6,331 nt of DNA from an uncultured bacterium (GTDB lineage: Bacteria; Hydrothermota; Tepidihabitantia; Tepidihabitantales; Tepidihabitantaceae). The position numbers were made by a program, and so were the translations under genes. This document shows positions 6,073 through 6,331 of this stretch, piece after piece. The stretch covers positions 1 to 6,331 of the forward strand of contig CAKZPX010000040.1 in assembly GCA_937139435.1 (NCBI GenBank). Reading direction: 5' to 3'. The notes under the pieces are model-generated. The model worked only from the letters and a program-made list of their open reading frames with translations. It had not been told where the DNA came from and did no database searches. The number at the start of each line of letters is the position of its first letter. The stretch's first letter is position 1.

Positions 6073-6331
6073 GTGGGAACTTTAGAACTGATAGAAAAAA
6101 TTCTGGCTGATGCCCGTGCCCGGGTAGCGGTAATAAATGAAGAAAAGAGCCGGAGATTGGCGGAGATTGAAGAACGGGTGAAAAATTTGAAGGCGAAGCT
6201 GGCGGTAGAAAATGAAGAGAAGATAAAGGAAAAAAGGCGGGCAATTCTGGAACGAACACGAAGTCAGGCGTTACTGGAGGCGAGGAAGATTATTCTGGCA
6301 GTTCGCTGGGAGATAATTGAATTGGTTTCCC
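6073..6331 (+). CDS. V/A-type ATPase peripheral stalk subunit E, 5' part (cut by window edge)
   Basis: An open frame runs from GTG 6073 to the right edge (86 codons plus one base), with no stop. The protein starts GTLELIEKILADARARVA and continues as a charged helix rich in Glu, Lys and Arg. The segment QALLEARKIILAVRWEIIELV (two parts, about residues 66-86) resembles the A/E-EARK..L.A+.E.I signature leading into the globular C-terminal domain of subunit E. Subunit E pairs with H/G in the stator stalk and binds the top of the A/B head. Its place right after K agrees with the H-I-K-E order of known operons. GTG 6073 lies 6 bases after the K stop and has no clear ribosome binding site, so coupled translation is likely; no better start is visible. 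Family length is about 185-200 residues, so more than half is missing. Confidence 0.85.
   Translation, partial: MGTLELIEKILADARARVAVINEEKSRRLAEIEERVKNLKAKLAVENEEKIKEKRRAILERTRSQALLEARKIILAVRWEIIELVS

Overview
The window reads as a compact, single-strand, operon-like stretch of a bacterial genome with moderate GC. Every gene is on the + strand, gaps are 0-40 bases, and most genes have a strong AGGAGG-type ribosome binding site. Lineage cannot be fixed from this sequence. An archaeal-type (A/V-type) rotary ATPase of the Enterococcus-like form, a lipobox lipoprotein, and thiolase/DUF35 genes would suit an anaerobic or thermophilic bacterium, for example one of the uncultured WOR-3/Stahlbacteria-like groups. 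That is a guess. An archaeon is not strictly excluded, because the H-I-K-E ATPase gene order is shared.

Positions 2-2333 hold a four-gene acyl-CoA cassette. It starts with the C-terminal end of one SCP-x type thiolase, then a complete second thiolase-fold protein, then two paralogous DUF35 (rubredoxin-like zinc ribbon plus OB-fold) proteins. In known systems (archaeal acetoacetyl-CoA thiolase/HMG-CoA synthase, BbsAB, Ltp2-ChsH2) DUF35 proteins form stable complexes with thiolase-fold partners. The 2+2 layout here suggests a hetero-oligomeric enzyme. The complete thiolase-fold protein appears to lack both the nucleophilic Cys and the His of the GHP motif, so it is either a non-catalytic partner of the upstream thiolase or an enzyme with other chemistry, such as an Ltp2-like aldolase. 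The substrate cannot be read from the sequence.

Positions 2363-2998 encode a predicted lipoprotein carrying a GyrI-like (AraC effector-binding) domain and a very acidic C-terminal tail.

Positions 3037-6331 are the start of a V/A-type ATPase operon: peripheral-stalk subunit H/G, membrane subunit I (a), rotor subunit K (c), and the 5' part of stalk subunit E, cut by the window edge. This is the order seen in Enterococcus ntp, Thermus and archaeal operons, so C, F, A, B and D would be expected beyond the edge. Subunit K is a four-helix protein carrying all five residues that bind Na+ in Enterococcus hirae NtpK, so the machine is probably Na+-coupled.

I saw no RNA genes, mobile elements, CRISPR arrays, convincing terminators or promoters, and no gap longer than 40 bases without a gene. 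The most interesting parts are the paired thiolase/DUF35 cassette with its degenerate thiolase, and the predicted Na+ specificity of the rotor. The sequence does not clearly show an entirely new system.
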